Counted from the first letter of the stretch, positions 25,436-34,351 are shown. The stretch is 64,000 nt of DNA from JAVJST01 sp040219295 (GCA_040219295.1 JAVJST010000005.1:806001-870000), one strand, 5' to 3'. Numbers and translations: made by a program. Notes: a model not told the origin generated them from the letters alone.

Positions 25436-26647
25436 TTGCCGACAGGATCCAACAGCTACGTCGCCGCGGCGCAGGCACTGGCCCCCGGCTTCGCCGAACG
25501 TGCACCGCGTTGGGACAAAACGCGGGCATATTGTTGGGATAGTGTTCGCGAACTCACCGATGCCGGATTGCTGGGCATGACCATTCCTGAAGCCTACGGC
25601 GGTGGCGGCGCCAATTTTCATGACGTGGTGCTGGTGGTCGAGGAGATCGCCCGAGCCTGTACGTTGTCGGCTCGGATCGTCGTCGAAGCCAACATGGGCG
25701 GGATCAGCGCGATCATGGCCTACGGGACCGAGGAGCAGAAACGCCTGTGCGCACCAATCGTCCTGGCGGGCGACAAGCCGGCAATCTGCATCACCGAACC
25801 TGATGCGGGTAGTGCAGCGACGGAGATGTCGACCACCGCCCGGCGGTCCGGCGACACATACATCGTCAACGGGACCAAGCACTGGATTACCGGCGGTGGC
25901 GTTTCGCGGCTTCACCTGGTTTTCGCCCGTGTTCTCGACGAACGGGGTGAGGATCTCGGCATAGGCGGTTTCATCGTCGTCTGCGATCCCGTCAACGGCG
26001 ACCTGCCGAAGGGGTTCGAGATTGTCGGCCGGGAGCACACCATGGGTTTGTGCGGCATGCCCGAGGCCGAGCTTCGTTTCTCCGACCTGGAGATCGATGC
26101 GGCCATGGCCCTCGTACCACCGTCCGGGTTTGGGCGTGGGTTCGCCGATCTGATGAACGCATACAATTCCCAGCGCGTCGGCGCGGGCGCGATCGCCATG
26201 GGGGTCGCTGCGGGTGCGTTGGAGCATGCCAAGCGGTATCTCAAGGATCGGCGCCAGTTTGGCAGGCCGATCGCCGAGTTCCAGGGGTTGCAATGGATGC
26301 TCGCCGACCATGATGCCGCAGTGCACGCGTCGCGCCTGATGCTGCGCGAGGCAGCGTTATCGACCGGCCCCGACGGCAGCCGCTTCCCCGATCCGATGAT
26401 GGCGGCGAGGGCGAAGATGTTTGCTTCGGAGACAGCTGTCCGGGCGGTCGATGCCGCGTTGCAGATGTTCGGCGCGCGGGGCTATGGTGATAAGGAGCCC
26501 CTGGAACGGATGTACCGGGACGTCAGGATGTTCACAATCGGTGGCGGCACCGCGCAGATATTGAAGACCCAAGTGGCAGCCAGGCTGCTCGGCATCAAAA
26601 CACCGCAGACGCGCGACGGGTACGCTAAGCTGGCGAGGGCGGACTAG
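25436..26647 (+). CDS. Acyl-CoA dehydrogenase family protein
   Basis: The start is placed at TTG 25436, five bases after GGAGGAAGG, giving 403 residues; the in-frame extension to TTG 25340 is Arg-rich and unlike the family. Domain order is normal: helical N-terminal domain (LTDAGLLGMTIPEAYGGGGA), FAD-binding middle domain (AICITEPDAGSAATEMSTTA, GTKHWITGG) and C-terminal helices (YLKDRRQFGRPIAEFQGLQW, YGDKEPLERMYRDVRMFTI) with the GGTAQI flavin motif. It oxidises an acyl-CoA to the enoyl-CoA; chain type cannot be told. Confidence 0.9.
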   Translation: MPTGSNSYVAAAQALAPGFAERAPRWDKTRAYCWDSVRELTDAGLLGMTIPEAYGGGGANFHDVVLVVEEIARACTLSARIVVEANMGGISAIMAYGTEEQKRLCAPIVLAGDKPAICITEPDAGSAATEMSTTARRSGDTYIVNGTKHWITGGGVSRLHLVFARVLDERGEDLGIGGFIVVCDPVNGDLPKGFEIVGREHTMGLCGMPEAELRFSDLEIDAAMALVPPSGFGRGFADLMNAYNSQRVGAGAIAMGVAAGALEHAKRYLKDRRQFGRPIAEFQGLQWMLADHDAAVHASRLMLREAALSTGPDGSRFPDPMMAARAKMFASETAVRAVDAALQMFGARGYGDKEPLERMYRDVRMFTIGGGTAQILKTQVAARLLGIKTPQTRDGYAKLARAD

Positions 26648-26661
26648 TCGGCCAAAACGAA

Positions 26662-26692
26662 ACAGCCCCGCCGAAGCGGGGCTGTCTCAAGT
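26662..26692 (-). terminator. Terminator of the cytochrome bc1 operon
   Basis: ACAGCCCCGC (26662-26671) pairs with GCGGGGCTGT (26676-26685), a perfect 10-bp stem with a CGAA loop. On the minus strand it is followed by TTTCGTTTT, giving a proper intrinsic terminator for petABC. On the plus strand it follows the acyl-CoA dehydrogenase stop but has no T-run, so it is less efficient in that direction. Confidence 0.8.
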
Positions 26693-26710
26693 CGTCTGCG
26701 ATCCTGCGCC

Positions 26711-27493
26711 TCAATGGACGTCAGACCAGATCTTGCGCTTTAACGCATACGCAAATCCGGTGAACACGATAAGAAAAATGATCACCTTGATGCCGAGACG
26801 CTTGCGCTCCTCAAGTTCTGGCTCGGCCGCCCACGCGAGGAACGTTGTGACGTCGGACGCAATCTGTTCCACCGTCGCCGGCGTGCCGTCGGCGTACTCC
26901 ACACCGTCTTCATAGATCGGTGCCGCCATCGCAATCTGATGACCTGGGAAGTAAGCGTTGTAACTCATCCCCTCGAGCAGGTCGAAGCCGGCGGGCGGTT
27001 CCTCATAACCGGTCAGCAGGGCATGAAGATAGTCGGCGCCACCGGCACGCGCCTTGGTCATCAGCGATAGGTCCGGCGGCAGGGCGCCGGCATTCGCGGC
27101 CCGCGCCGCGTTGTCGTTCGCGAACGGGCTGGCAAAGTGGTCAGACGGCCGCGCCGGACGGGTGTACATATCACCTTCCTCGTCCGGGCCGTCGGTGACC
27201 TCGAACTGGGCGGCGAAGGTCTTGATTTCGGCCTCGGAGAAACCGATGCTGCCGAGGTTGCGATAGGCGACGAGCTCCAGGCTGTGGCATGCGCTGCAGA
27301 CCTCAGCATACACCTGCAGGCCGCGCCGCAGGGCTGGCCGTTCGAACGTGCCGAACGGCCCTTCCCACGACCACTGGCGGTCGGGAATATCGATCGCCGG
27401 TCCGGCGGCGTGACTGTCGCTGCCCGTGATCACCACGCCCCCAAGGGCGACAGCTGCCAGGAGAACGAGCGAAGAAACGGTATTTCTCATCAT
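26711..27493 (-). CDS. petC: Cytochrome c1
   Basis: ATG 27493 follows GGGAGAGAT. 260 residues: signal peptide (about 1-30, ending SHAAG), haem c motif CSACH at 66-70, the region GALPPDLSLMTKARAGG, axial Met in GHQIAMAAPIYEDGVEY, and a C-terminal membrane anchor (IKVIIFLIVFTGFAYALKRK). Third gene of the Rieske/cytochrome b/c1 operon; the protein passes electrons from the Rieske centre to soluble cytochrome c. A long upstream frame is an out-of-phase run through petB and is rejected. Confidence 0.95.
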   Translation of the reverse strand: MMRNTVSSLVLLAAVALGGVVITGSDSHAAGPAIDIPDRQWSWEGPFGTFERPALRRGLQVYAEVCSACHSLELVAYRNLGSIGFSEAEIKTFAAQFEVTDGPDEEGDMYTRPARPSDHFASPFANDNAARAANAGALPPDLSLMTKARAGGADYLHALLTGYEEPPAGFDLLEGMSYNAYFPGHQIAMAAPIYEDGVEYADGTPATVEQIASDVTTFLAWAAEPELEERKRLGIKVIIFLIVFTGFAYALKRKIWSDVH

Positions 27494-27510
27494 ATCTCTC
27501 CCTCGTCCGA

Positions 27511-28785
27511 TCAATGGGCCGACTTGGTGACGGCCGCTGAGATGCTCTCGGGCACGGGCCGTGGCCGTTCGAGAATGCCGAGCAGCGGAATGATGACGAT
27601 CAGGTGCAGGAAGTACCAGGTCGTCGCGAGCTGACCGATGAGCACGTAAGCGCCCTCGGCCGGCTTGCCGCCGATGTAGCCAAGCAGCACGCAGTCCGCC
27701 AGGAAAATCCAGAAGAACTGCTTGTAAACCGGACGGAACTTCGAGCTGCGGACCTTGGAACGGTCGAGCCATGGCAGCAGCATTAGCAGGATAATCGACG
27801 CAAACATCGCCAGCACGCCGGCGAGTTTCGCCGTCATCAACCAGCCACCGAGCGAAATGATCTGATAAACGAAGAAGTCGTCCGTAAACGCCCGCAGGAT
27901 CGCGTAGAACGGGAGGAAGTACCATTCCGGCACGATGTGCGGCGGCGTCACCAGGGGATTCGCCTCGATATAGTTGTCCGGGTGGCCGAGGTAGTTCGGC
28001 GCGTAGAACACGAACAGCATGAAGAAGATCAGGAACACGCCAAGGCCGAACAGGTCCTTGACCGTGTAGTAGGGATGGAACGGTATCTGGTCCTGCGGTC
28101 CCTTGACGTCGACACCGATCGGGTTGTTGGAGCCGAAACGGTGCAAGGCCCAGATATGTACAAACACCAGCCCGAAGATCACGAACGGCATCAAGTAATG
28201 CAGTGCGAAAAACTTGTTCAGGGTCGGATTGTCGACCGAGAAGCCGCCCCACAACCAAGTCACCAGTTGGTCGCCGACCAGCGGGATCGCCGAGAACAGG
28301 TTGGTGATCACGGTGGCGCCCCAAAAACTCATCTGGCCCCAGGGCAACACATAACCCATGAATGCCGTCGCCATCATGGCAAGCAGGATGAGAACGCCAA
28401 TAATCCAGAGAATCTCGCGCGGCGCCTTGTATGAGCCGTAATACAGCCCCCGGAACATGTGGATGTAGACGACGATAAAGAACATCGACGCACCGTTCAT
28501 GTGAATGTAACGGATCAGCCAGCCGTAATTAACGTCGCGCATGATCCGTTCAACCGACGCGAAAGCGTAATCGACATGCGCGGTGTACTGCATCGCCAGC
28601 ACGATGCCGGTCACGATCATGATAACCAGCACGATGCCGGCCAGCGAACCGAAGTTCCACATGTAGTTAAGATTCTTGGGCGTGGGATACCCGGAACCCA
28701 GGGAATGATCGACGAAGCTGAAGATCGGCAGGCGATATTCGATCCACTTGACGACCGGATTTTCGTAAATGCCACCAGAGGCCAT
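27511..28785 (-). CDS. petB: Cytochrome b of the bc1 complex
   Basis: 424 residues with eight membrane helices. Recognisable parts are WNFGSLAGIVLVIMIVTGIV, the paired haem His in helix B (YIHMNGASMFFIVVYIHMFR), GYVLPWGQMSFWGATVITNL, the Qo-site PEWYF in HIVPEWYFLPFYAILRA, and LHRFGSNNP. It oxidises ubiquinol and binds two b haems. GGAGATAGATC precedes the ATG. Lies 11 bases after petA and 17 before petC. Confidence 0.97.
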   Translation of the reverse strand: MASGGIYENPVVKWIEYRLPIFSFVDHSLGSGYPTPKNLNYMWNFGSLAGIVLVIMIVTGIVLAMQYTAHVDYAFASVERIMRDVNYGWLIRYIHMNGASMFFIVVYIHMFRGLYYGSYKAPREILWIIGVLILLAMMATAFMGYVLPWGQMSFWGATVITNLFSAIPLVGDQLVTWLWGGFSVDNPTLNKFFALHYLMPFVIFGLVFVHIWALHRFGSNNPIGVDVKGPQDQIPFHPYYTVKDLFGLGVFLIFFMLFVFYAPNYLGHPDNYIEANPLVTPPHIVPEWYFLPFYAILRAFTDDFFVYQIISLGGWLMTAKLAGVLAMFASIILLMLLPWLDRSKVRSSKFRPVYKQFFWIFLADCVLLGYIGGKPAEGAYVLIGQLATTWYFLHLIVIIPLLGILERPRPVPESISAAVTKSAH

Positions 28786-28796
28786 GATCTATCTCC

Positions 28797-29366
28797 TCAA
28801 CCGATGCGAACCGACGTTTCGTCGAGAAACGTGTATTCGGGTATGGGCAGGTTCAACGGCGCCGGGCCCTTGCGGATGCGACCTGAGGTGTCGTAGTGCG
28901 AGCCGTGGCAGGGGCAGAACCAACCGCCGAACTCGCCTTTCGGTTCGCCGGTCTTCTGGCCGAGGGGGATGCAACCGAGGTGAGTGCAGACACCGACCAT
29001 GACGAGCCATTGAGGCTCCTGAACGCGCTCCGCGTCGGCCTGTGGATCGGGGAGGTCGGCAAGCGCGACGCTCTCGGCGTCGGCGATCTCGTTGGCAGTC
29101 CGGTGACGGATGAATACCGGTTTGCCGCGCCACATCACCGTGATGCTTTGGCCTTCCTCGATAGGCGACAGATCAACCTCGGTCGATGACAGCGCCAAGG
29201 TATCGGCGGCAGGGTTCATGCTGTCGATAAACGGCCAGGCAGCCAGCGCTGCGCCGACGGCGCCCATGGTGGCCGTCGTGACGATCAGGAAATCGCGACG
29301 GTTCGTGTCGTCGCCTTCACCTGGCCCCTCGGGTGAATGGGTCGCTGGATTCGCGGTTTCTGACAT
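28797..29366 (-). CDS. petA: Rieske iron-sulfur subunit of the bc1 complex
   Basis: 189 residues. A Tat-like N-terminus (TNRRDFLIVTTATMGAVGAA) doubles as the membrane anchor; the 2Fe-2S cluster is bound by VCTHLGCIPLG and FCPCHGSHYD near residues 130-160. It moves electrons from ubiquinol at cytochrome b to cytochrome c1. GGGGG lies before the ATG. First gene of the petABC operon, divergent from the VOC gene across a 225-base control region. Confidence 0.96.
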   Translation of the reverse strand: MSETANPATHSPEGPGEGDDTNRRDFLIVTTATMGAVGAALAAWPFIDSMNPAADTLALSSTEVDLSPIEEGQSITVMWRGKPVFIRHRTANEIADAESVALADLPDPQADAERVQEPQWLVMVGVCTHLGCIPLGQKTGEPKGEFGGWFCPCHGSHYDTSGRIRKGPAPLNLPIPEYTFLDETSVRIG

Positions 29367-29493
29367 CTATAGCCCCCTTGGCTAGAAGCGAACCAATTGT
29401 TGACTGTGAGTCCCCTGGTTCATTTCCCGGTAGGTTATCATGCGGGCCCGTGAGAGCCAGCGGGTATGTAAAAAATAACGGAAACCGCCGTAC

Positions 29494-29524
29494 GTGACAG
29501 CTTCCGCGTGGAAATGCGTATAAT
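29494..29524 (+). promoter_or_regulatory. Sigma-70-type promoter for the VOC gene group
   Basis: GTGACA (29494-29499) and TATAAT (29519-29524), spaced by 19 bases, form a good housekeeping promoter pointing at the gene at 29592. The expected transcript start is near 29531, just before the palindrome GGGCCTTT-A-AAAGGCCC at 29534-29550, which would fold at the extreme 5' end of the message or act as an operator. Confidence 0.5.
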
Positions 29525-29591
29525 GCATCTGCCGGGCCTTTAAAAGGCCCAAAATGGCTGTTTCTTAGGCTTTCACACGGAGCTTCAAGCG

Positions 29592-29972
29592 ATGTTCAGT
29601 CACGTCACCATCGGCACCAACGACCTGACCCGAGCGACGGCCTTTTACGACGCGGTTTTCGCCGCTCTTGGTCATGGGAGCTTCGCCATCGGAGGCAACT
29701 ACAAGGGCTACGGCGCGGCCGACGGCGATCAGGTCTGGATTACCCTGCCAGTGAACGGTGAACCCGCGACGGCGGGCAACGGCTCGATGGTGGCGTTTCT
29801 CGCCGATACGCGTAGCAGCGTTGACGATGCTCACGGCGCTGCCATGGCCAACGGCGGCGCGGATGAGGGCGCACCCGGATTAAGGCCCCACTATCATGAG
29901 AATTACTATGGTGGCTACTTCCGCGATCCGGACGGCAACAAGATATGTGTCGTTTGCCACAGACCCGAATGA
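29592..29972 (+). CDS. VOC-superfamily protein
   Basis: 126 residues in the glyoxalase/bleomycin-resistance/dioxygenase fold. The N-terminus MFSHVTIGTNDLTRATAFYD and the C-terminal half HYHENYYGGYFRDPDGNKIC (metal-ligand-like His and Glu positions) fit the two beta-alpha-beta-beta-beta modules. Reaction unknown; many such small proteins are thiol transferases or lyases. It precedes trmL by 12 bases. Confidence 0.85.
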   Translation: MFSHVTIGTNDLTRATAFYDAVFAALGHGSFAIGGNYKGYGAADGDQVWITLPVNGEPATAGNGSMVAFLADTRSSVDDAHGAAMANGGADEGAPGLRPHYHENYYGGYFRDPDGNKICVVCHRPE

Positions 29973-29984
29973 TGCCAGTTTCGC

Positions 29985-30461
29985 ATGCCCGTTCGATGCG
30001 CCCTTTATCAGCCTGATATCCCGCAGAACGCCGGCACGGTGATCCGCACGGCGATGTGCCTCGGCGTCGGCCTCGATATCATTGAACCGATGGGATTCTT
30101 GTGGAACGAGAAGCGATTGCGCCGAGCCGGCATGGACTACCTCGACCGCGCCGACGTTGTGCGTCACCGGTCCTGGTTGGATTACCGCAAGGCCGTCGAG
30201 GGAACCGGTCGGTTGGTATTGATGACCACTCGGGGTGCGACGCGGCTCGACGGTTTCCAGTTCGAGGATGGCGACCACCTGATCCTTGGACGGGAAAGTG
30301 CAGGTGTGCCCGATGACGTGCACGACGCTGCCGACGCGCGGGTCGTCATTCCTCTCGTGCCGGGCATGCGATCATTGAACGTCGCGGCCGCAGCCGCTAT
30401 CTCGATAGCCGAGGCTCTACGCCAGTTGAACCGTCTACCCGCCGACACGTCCAGAGGATAA
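29985..30461 (+). CDS. trmL: tRNA (cytidine/uridine-34 2'-O)-methyltransferase TrmL
   Basis: 158 residues of the SPOUT class. Motifs: LYQPDIPQNAGTVIRTAMCL, IIEPMGF, RRAGMDYLD, LGRESAGVPDDVHDAADARV and the knot-forming IPLVPGMRSLNVAAAAAISI. It methylates the wobble ribose of tRNA-Leu isoacceptors. It lies between the VOC gene and hemF with 7 bases to the latter. Confidence 0.94.
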   Translation: MPVRCALYQPDIPQNAGTVIRTAMCLGVGLDIIEPMGFLWNEKRLRRAGMDYLDRADVVRHRSWLDYRKAVEGTGRLVLMTTRGATRLDGFQFEDGDHLILGRESAGVPDDVHDAADARVVIPLVPGMRSLNVAAAAAISIAEALRQLNRLPADTSRG

Positions 30462-30468
30462 GCCAAAG

Positions 30469-31386
30469 ATGCCCGATACCGAAGAACTCGATGCCCGAAA
30501 GATGGCCGCGGCTGACTGGTTCGCCGGCGTCCGGGATCGCCTGTGCGACGCCTTGGAGGCATGCGAGGACGATTGCGCCGGGCCGAGCGGTAGCGACTCG
30601 CTGCCACCCGGCCGGTTCGAACGGACTAAATGGAACCGCGGTGCACAAGCCTCCCAGGCGCGATCGGGAAACGACGAAGCACGTGGCGGGGAAGACGGCG
30701 GCGGCGGCACGATGTCGGTGCTGCGCGAGGGGCGGGTCTTTGAGAAAGCCGGGGTCAATGTGTCGACGGTGTGGGGCGAGTTCTCCGAGGAGTTTCGTAG
30801 CCGAATGCCGGGCGCCGACACGGACCCTAGATTTTGGGCGTCCGGCATCTCGGTTGTCGTTCATCCGCGCAACCCACTTGTACCGGCGGCGCACATGAAC
30901 ACCCGGATGATCGTGACCAGCCAGACCTGGTTCGGTGGCGGGGGTGACCTGACGCCGGTGTTTCCCGATACGGACGAAACCGCGGCTTTCCATGCGTGTT
31001 ACCAGCGCGCGTGCGATGCCCACGATCCGGCGTACTACCCGAAGTTCAAGAAGTGGTGCGACGAGTACTTTTTCCTGCCGCACCGAAACGAACCTCGCGG
31101 GGTCGGCGGCATCTTTTATGACAATCTGGATACCGGCGACTGGGAAGCGGACTTCGCCTTTACCCGTGACGTCGGAGATGCCTTCATCGAAGCCTATCCG
31201 ACGGCCGTTCGCGCCAAGTTCGATTTGCCGTGGACCGACGATCAACGCCAGGCGCAGCGCGTTAAACGGGGACGCTACGTGGAGTTTAATCTGCTCTACG
31301 ACCGGGGAACCATCTTCGGTCTCAAGACCGGGGGGAACACGGATGCCATCCTCATGTCCCTGCCGCCGGACGTTGCTTGGCCATGA
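30469..31386 (+). CDS. hemF: Oxygen-dependent coproporphyrinogen III oxidase
   Basis: 305 residues. Family sequence: GGGGTMSVLREGRVFEKAGV, SVVVHPRNPLVPAAHMNTRM with the catalytic His, TWFGGGGDLTPVFPDTDETA, FFLPHRNEPRGVGGIFYDNL and RGRYVEFNLLYDRGTIFGLK. It decarboxylates coproporphyrinogen III to protoporphyrinogen IX using O2, showing aerobic haem synthesis. The stop overlaps the next gene's ATG (ATGA). Confidence 0.97.
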   Translation: MPDTEELDARKMAAADWFAGVRDRLCDALEACEDDCAGPSGSDSLPPGRFERTKWNRGAQASQARSGNDEARGGEDGGGGTMSVLREGRVFEKAGVNVSTVWGEFSEEFRSRMPGADTDPRFWASGISVVVHPRNPLVPAAHMNTRMIVTSQTWFGGGGDLTPVFPDTDETAAFHACYQRACDAHDPAYYPKFKKWCDEYFFLPHRNEPRGVGGIFYDNLDTGDWEADFAFTRDVGDAFIEAYPTAVRAKFDLPWTDDQRQAQRVKRGRYVEFNLLYDRGTIFGLKTGGNTDAILMSLPPDVAWP

Positions 31387-32078
31387 TCCGCGACTCGCGA
31401 GCGGTAAAGCAATGCCTTGTCCGGACGATGGCCGCATTCCTGGCCGTACTCGCGTCAGCCGGCGGGCTGGGCGCCGAGACGTTCGTCAGTCGTGGGGTGG
31501 AGTTCTCGGACGAGCTTGGCGGTTTTAGGTTGCTCGGCGTCACAGGCCAAGGGACCAAGTACGATCCGTTCATCGTCGCCGAGGAAATGCTGGGGCCGGG
31601 AACCGCAGTACTCGTCATTCGCGGCCTGGGCGGCCTCACTCATCAGGGATTCACGACCCCGGCGCAAGGATTCCGGATCCGCAAGGTCGTGCTTAACGGC
31701 ACGGGCAGGGCGTGGCGGCAATTCGATCTCGAACTGCGCGAGATACTCGATGAGCCAAGTTCGTATGCGGACGGATTGTCCTTTGATCAGGTTCAGATTG
31801 TCGAGCGGCCGTTTACGTCCGACCGTTTCATTTTTTCCAATGAGTTGCGCGAACCCTATGATGGCGTTCAGTTCAGCGGCGGCGTTGTGCCCGCCGGAGA
31901 CGTCGTCTCGTTCAATTTCGCGATCACCGATCCGACGCCGATACCGGAGTTCTATCTCATGCAGACGGCATCCGGGCCAGTCGCTGCCATTCCGGGCGTT
32001 CCAGATCTACAGGTAGCCCGGGTCAGGCAGCATACCGACGTCGAAGTTCCTCCAGGCAGTCGTCCCGGGACGCGTTAA
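31383..32078 (+). CDS. Secreted protein of unknown function
   Basis: ATG 31383 overlaps the hemF stop (ATGA), so translation is probably coupled. 231 residues with a signal peptide (about 1-30, ending GLGAET). The mature part is beta-rich: FVSRGVEFSDELGGFRLLGV, GTAVLVIRGLGGLTHQGFTT, then FSGGVVPAGDVVSFNFAITD. No catalytic motif is visible and I do not recognise the family. Its 3' end overlaps the 3' end of cca by 56 bases on the opposite strand. Confidence 0.75.
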   Translation: MIRDSRAVKQCLVRTMAAFLAVLASAGGLGAETFVSRGVEFSDELGGFRLLGVTGQGTKYDPFIVAEEMLGPGTAVLVIRGLGGLTHQGFTTPAQGFRIRKVVLNGTGRAWRQFDLELREILDEPSSYADGLSFDQVQIVERPFTSDRFIFSNELREPYDGVQFSGGVVPAGDVVSFNFAITDPTPIPEFYLMQTASGPVAAIPGVPDLQVARVRQHTDVEVPPGSRPGTR

Positions 32079-33333
32079 AGCCGCCGGCGGCCCACCAGTC
32101 CTCGACGGCGCGGAGCGCCTCGCCGATCGCCGGGCCTCGCTCGATCCCGAGGCGCATGACATCGTGTCCCGTTAGCGGAAAAACCGGCGAGGTCCAGTCG
32201 CTGGCGAGTTCGAGAGTTTCGATCCATGCGGCAGTCCGTGTTGCCGGTACACGCGGTTCGTTGGCGACTTCTCCTGCCCACATCAGCAACACTCGATCGC
32301 GAAAAGCCTCGACACCGGAATCGTGGAGAGCTGCGCGCCGTTCGTCTAACGGCGAATCCGGATCAATCCCGAGCGGTATCGCCATCGTGGCGAGACGTGA
32401 TGTTTCGCGGTTGGAAAGACGCCAACGGTGAGCAATCGCGGCCGATGAGGTTTCGGCAGAACTCGGTTCGAGCGTCGCCGCAAGCCGCCGCATCCGGTCG
32501 GGGCCAACGCCGACCACCTTGATTGCCTTGGTCTCCAGCCACTCCACGGCGCGCAGCCTGCCGAGATCCGCAGCTTCGGGCAGAACCTCCTGAAGAACCT
32601 TCTCGCCGCGCATCATCAACAGAATCTCTGCGGAATTGGGGGCGGTGAGAATCTTCAGCATCTCGTCGCGGACGCGTTCCCCAGACAGGGATTTGAGATG
32701 ATCCGCGGCCAGGCGACAGGCGACAAGTGCATCCGGGTTTGTCGGTTCGCGTCCGTGGGTGGCCCGAAACCGGAAAAACCGGAGAACTCGCAGGTAGTCC
32801 TCGGCGATTCGGTCGGATGGCCGGCCGATGAAGCGGACGTATCCATGAGCGAGATCCGGTATCCCCTCGAAAGGATCGTAAACCTCGCCGTTACGCGTCG
32901 CTGACAGAGCGTTGAATGTGAAGTCTCGCCGCCTCGCGTCGGCAATCCAGTCATCGGTGAACGCTACGGTCGCATGTCGGCCGTCGGTCTCCACATCCTT
33001 TCGCAGTGTCGTAATCTGAAAGGCATGCCTACCGGACACAGCTGTGACAGTGCCGTGTCGGATGCCTGTGGGCACCACCTTGATGCCCCGGCTGTCTAGG
33101 AATTCCATCACCTGTTCAGGACGTTCCGGTGTAGCGATGTCGATGTCGCTGACCGGCCGGTGCGCGATAGCGTCTCGGACACACCCGCCGACAAAGCGGG
33201 CCGGGTGTCCACCGGCTTCAATCGCGTCGAGTACGGCGATTGTATCCGGGTCGGATAGCCACGGTTCCGGTCCCAGTTGTCCCGTGGGCGCCAACCCGTG
33301 AACCTCAAGCGTGTAGAGGTCAGTCTCGTTCAT
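32023..33333 (-). CDS. cca: CCA tRNA nucleotidyltransferase
   Basis: 436 residues, class II poly(A)/CCA polymerase fold. The head carries RFVGGCVRDAIAHRPVSDID with the two catalytic Asp, then GTVTAVSGRHAFQITTLR and the RRDFTFNALSAT and EDYLRVLRFFRFRATHGREP motifs. It adds or repairs the CCA end of tRNA. It is the last gene of the DUF1285-NUDIX-DUF6111-cca operon. The C-terminal EELRRRYAA is encoded antisense to the neighbouring secreted-protein gene. Confidence 0.95.
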   Translation of the reverse strand: MNETDLYTLEVHGLAPTGQLGPEPWLSDPDTIAVLDAIEAGGHPARFVGGCVRDAIAHRPVSDIDIATPERPEQVMEFLDSRGIKVVPTGIRHGTVTAVSGRHAFQITTLRKDVETDGRHATVAFTDDWIADARRRDFTFNALSATRNGEVYDPFEGIPDLAHGYVRFIGRPSDRIAEDYLRVLRFFRFRATHGREPTNPDALVACRLAADHLKSLSGERVRDEMLKILTAPNSAEILLMMRGEKVLQEVLPEAADLGRLRAVEWLETKAIKVVGVGPDRMRRLAATLEPSSAETSSAAIAHRWRLSNRETSRLATMAIPLGIDPDSPLDERRAALHDSGVEAFRDRVLLMWAGEVANEPRVPATRTAAWIETLELASDWTSPVFPLTGHDVMRLGIERGPAIGEALRAVEDWWAAGGFNASRDDCLEELRRRYAA

Positions 33334-33383
33334 GCCGCAATTCTAGGGAGCGTGGCACCGCACCGCTAGGGGGCATCACAATC

Positions 33384-33704
33384 CTAGCGATCCCGGTAGC
33401 CTTTGGCGGCATCGGACGGCGGTGTGTCCTCGAAATGTGGCTCGATGATACGTCCGTCTTCGAAACGCGGCGAGACGTAGGTCCGGTCGCCCGGCGACTC
33501 GCCGCCGGATAGGGCAAGGACGACGAGGGACAGGATGGCGAGCAACGCACCGATCAAAATCGAAATGAAAGCAGTTCCCTTCGTGAACGCGGGCGGTTCG
33601 TTTCCGTGGCGCTCGGCTCTCTTTTGGGCCCACCAGAGCCACGCCACGTAGACGGCAAAAGGCGCGAACAGCGGCAAGGCGACCTGGATCAGGAAGCGGG
33701 TCAT
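33384..33704 (-). CDS. DUF6111-like small membrane protein
   Basis: ATG 33704 overlaps the NUDIX gene stop (ATGA), giving 106 residues with two membrane helices (about 5-24, PLFAPFAVYVAWLWW; about 45-65, FISILIGALLAILSLVVLAL) and a charged C-terminal tail with PRFEDGRIIEPHFED. This matches the small alphaproteobacterial family found between NUDIX and cca genes. Function unknown. Confidence 0.8.
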   Translation of the reverse strand: MTRFLIQVALPLFAPFAVYVAWLWWAQKRAERHGNEPPAFTKGTAFISILIGALLAILSLVVLALSGGESPGDRTYVSPRFEDGRIIEPHFEDTPPSDAAKGYRDR

Positions 33705-34351
33705 GACTTTTCGTCTCCCGTCGCAGATCCGTACGGTGACAGCAGAATCTCGTAAAAGTTCCGGATCATTCCCGCAGTCACGCCCCAGATACGGTAGTTC
33801 GCGTACGGCATGGCGTAGGCAAACCACTGCAGGTCGCCGAACCAGCGCTCCTCACGAAGATGATTGGCGGGATCAAGGAGAAAGCGAAGCGGGACCTCGA
33901 AGACTTCTGCCACCTCGAAGGGGTCCGGAACCATCTGAAACGGGGTTTGGACACGCCCGACGACCGGAGTGACGGAGAAGCCCGTTGCCGTCAGGTAAGT
34001 ATCGAGCCGACCAAGCACTTCTATCCTCTCCGGCGCGATGCCAATCTCTTCTTCCGTCTCGCGGAGCGCGGTGCTGATTGGGCCTTCATCGCCGGGGTCG
34101 ACCCGTCCCCCGGGGAAACTGATCTGTCCGGGATGGTCCTTCAGCTTATCGGTCCGTTTCGTCAGGATCACTGTCGTTCCCTCGTCACGTTCGACGAGCG
34201 GCACCAGGACCGCCGCAGGAGTCAACGGCTCCTTGGCACGGAAGTGAGGATTGAGCACATGACAGCCCTTATCTGAATCCGCGTCCACACGCTTCGCGAG
34301 ATGACGGCGGACGCCGCTGGCGTCCGTTTCGATCGCTACCAACCTGTTCAC
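33701..34351 (-). CDS. CoA pyrophosphatase-type NUDIX hydrolase
   Basis: 216 residues. The UPF0035 signature ILTKRTDKLKDHPGQISFPG precedes the NUDIX box GRVDPGDEGPISTALRETEE followed by EIGIA. This pair marks NudL/PCD1-like enzymes that cleave CoA to 3',5'-ADP and phosphopantetheine. Later parts (VAEVFEVPLRFLLDPANH, WGVTAGMIRNFYEILL) are also typical. It overlaps DUF1285 and DUF6111 genes by four bases each. Confidence 0.9.
   Translation of the reverse strand: MNRLVAIETDASGVRRHLAKRVDADSDKGCHVLNPHFRAKEPLTPAAVLVPLVERDEGTTVILTKRTDKLKDHPGQISFPGGRVDPGDEGPISTALRETEEEIGIAPERIEVLGRLDTYLTATGFSVTPVVGRVQTPFQMVPDPFEVAEVFEVPLRFLLDPANHLREERWFGDLQWFAYAMPYANYRIWGVTAGMIRNFYEILLSPYGSATGDEKS

Noticed and set aside
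27494..28324. Upstream extension of the cytochrome c1 frame
   Set aside because: Antisense-free but out of phase with petB, which occupies this stretch; the signal peptide begins at 27493.
26711..29366. Whether petB and petC are fused, as in some rhizobia
   Set aside because: A stop, a ribosome site and a separate cytochrome c1 signal peptide between them show two genes.
30397..31437. 346-codon minus-strand open frame
   Set aside because: Antisense to hemF and the end of trmL, both unmistakable.
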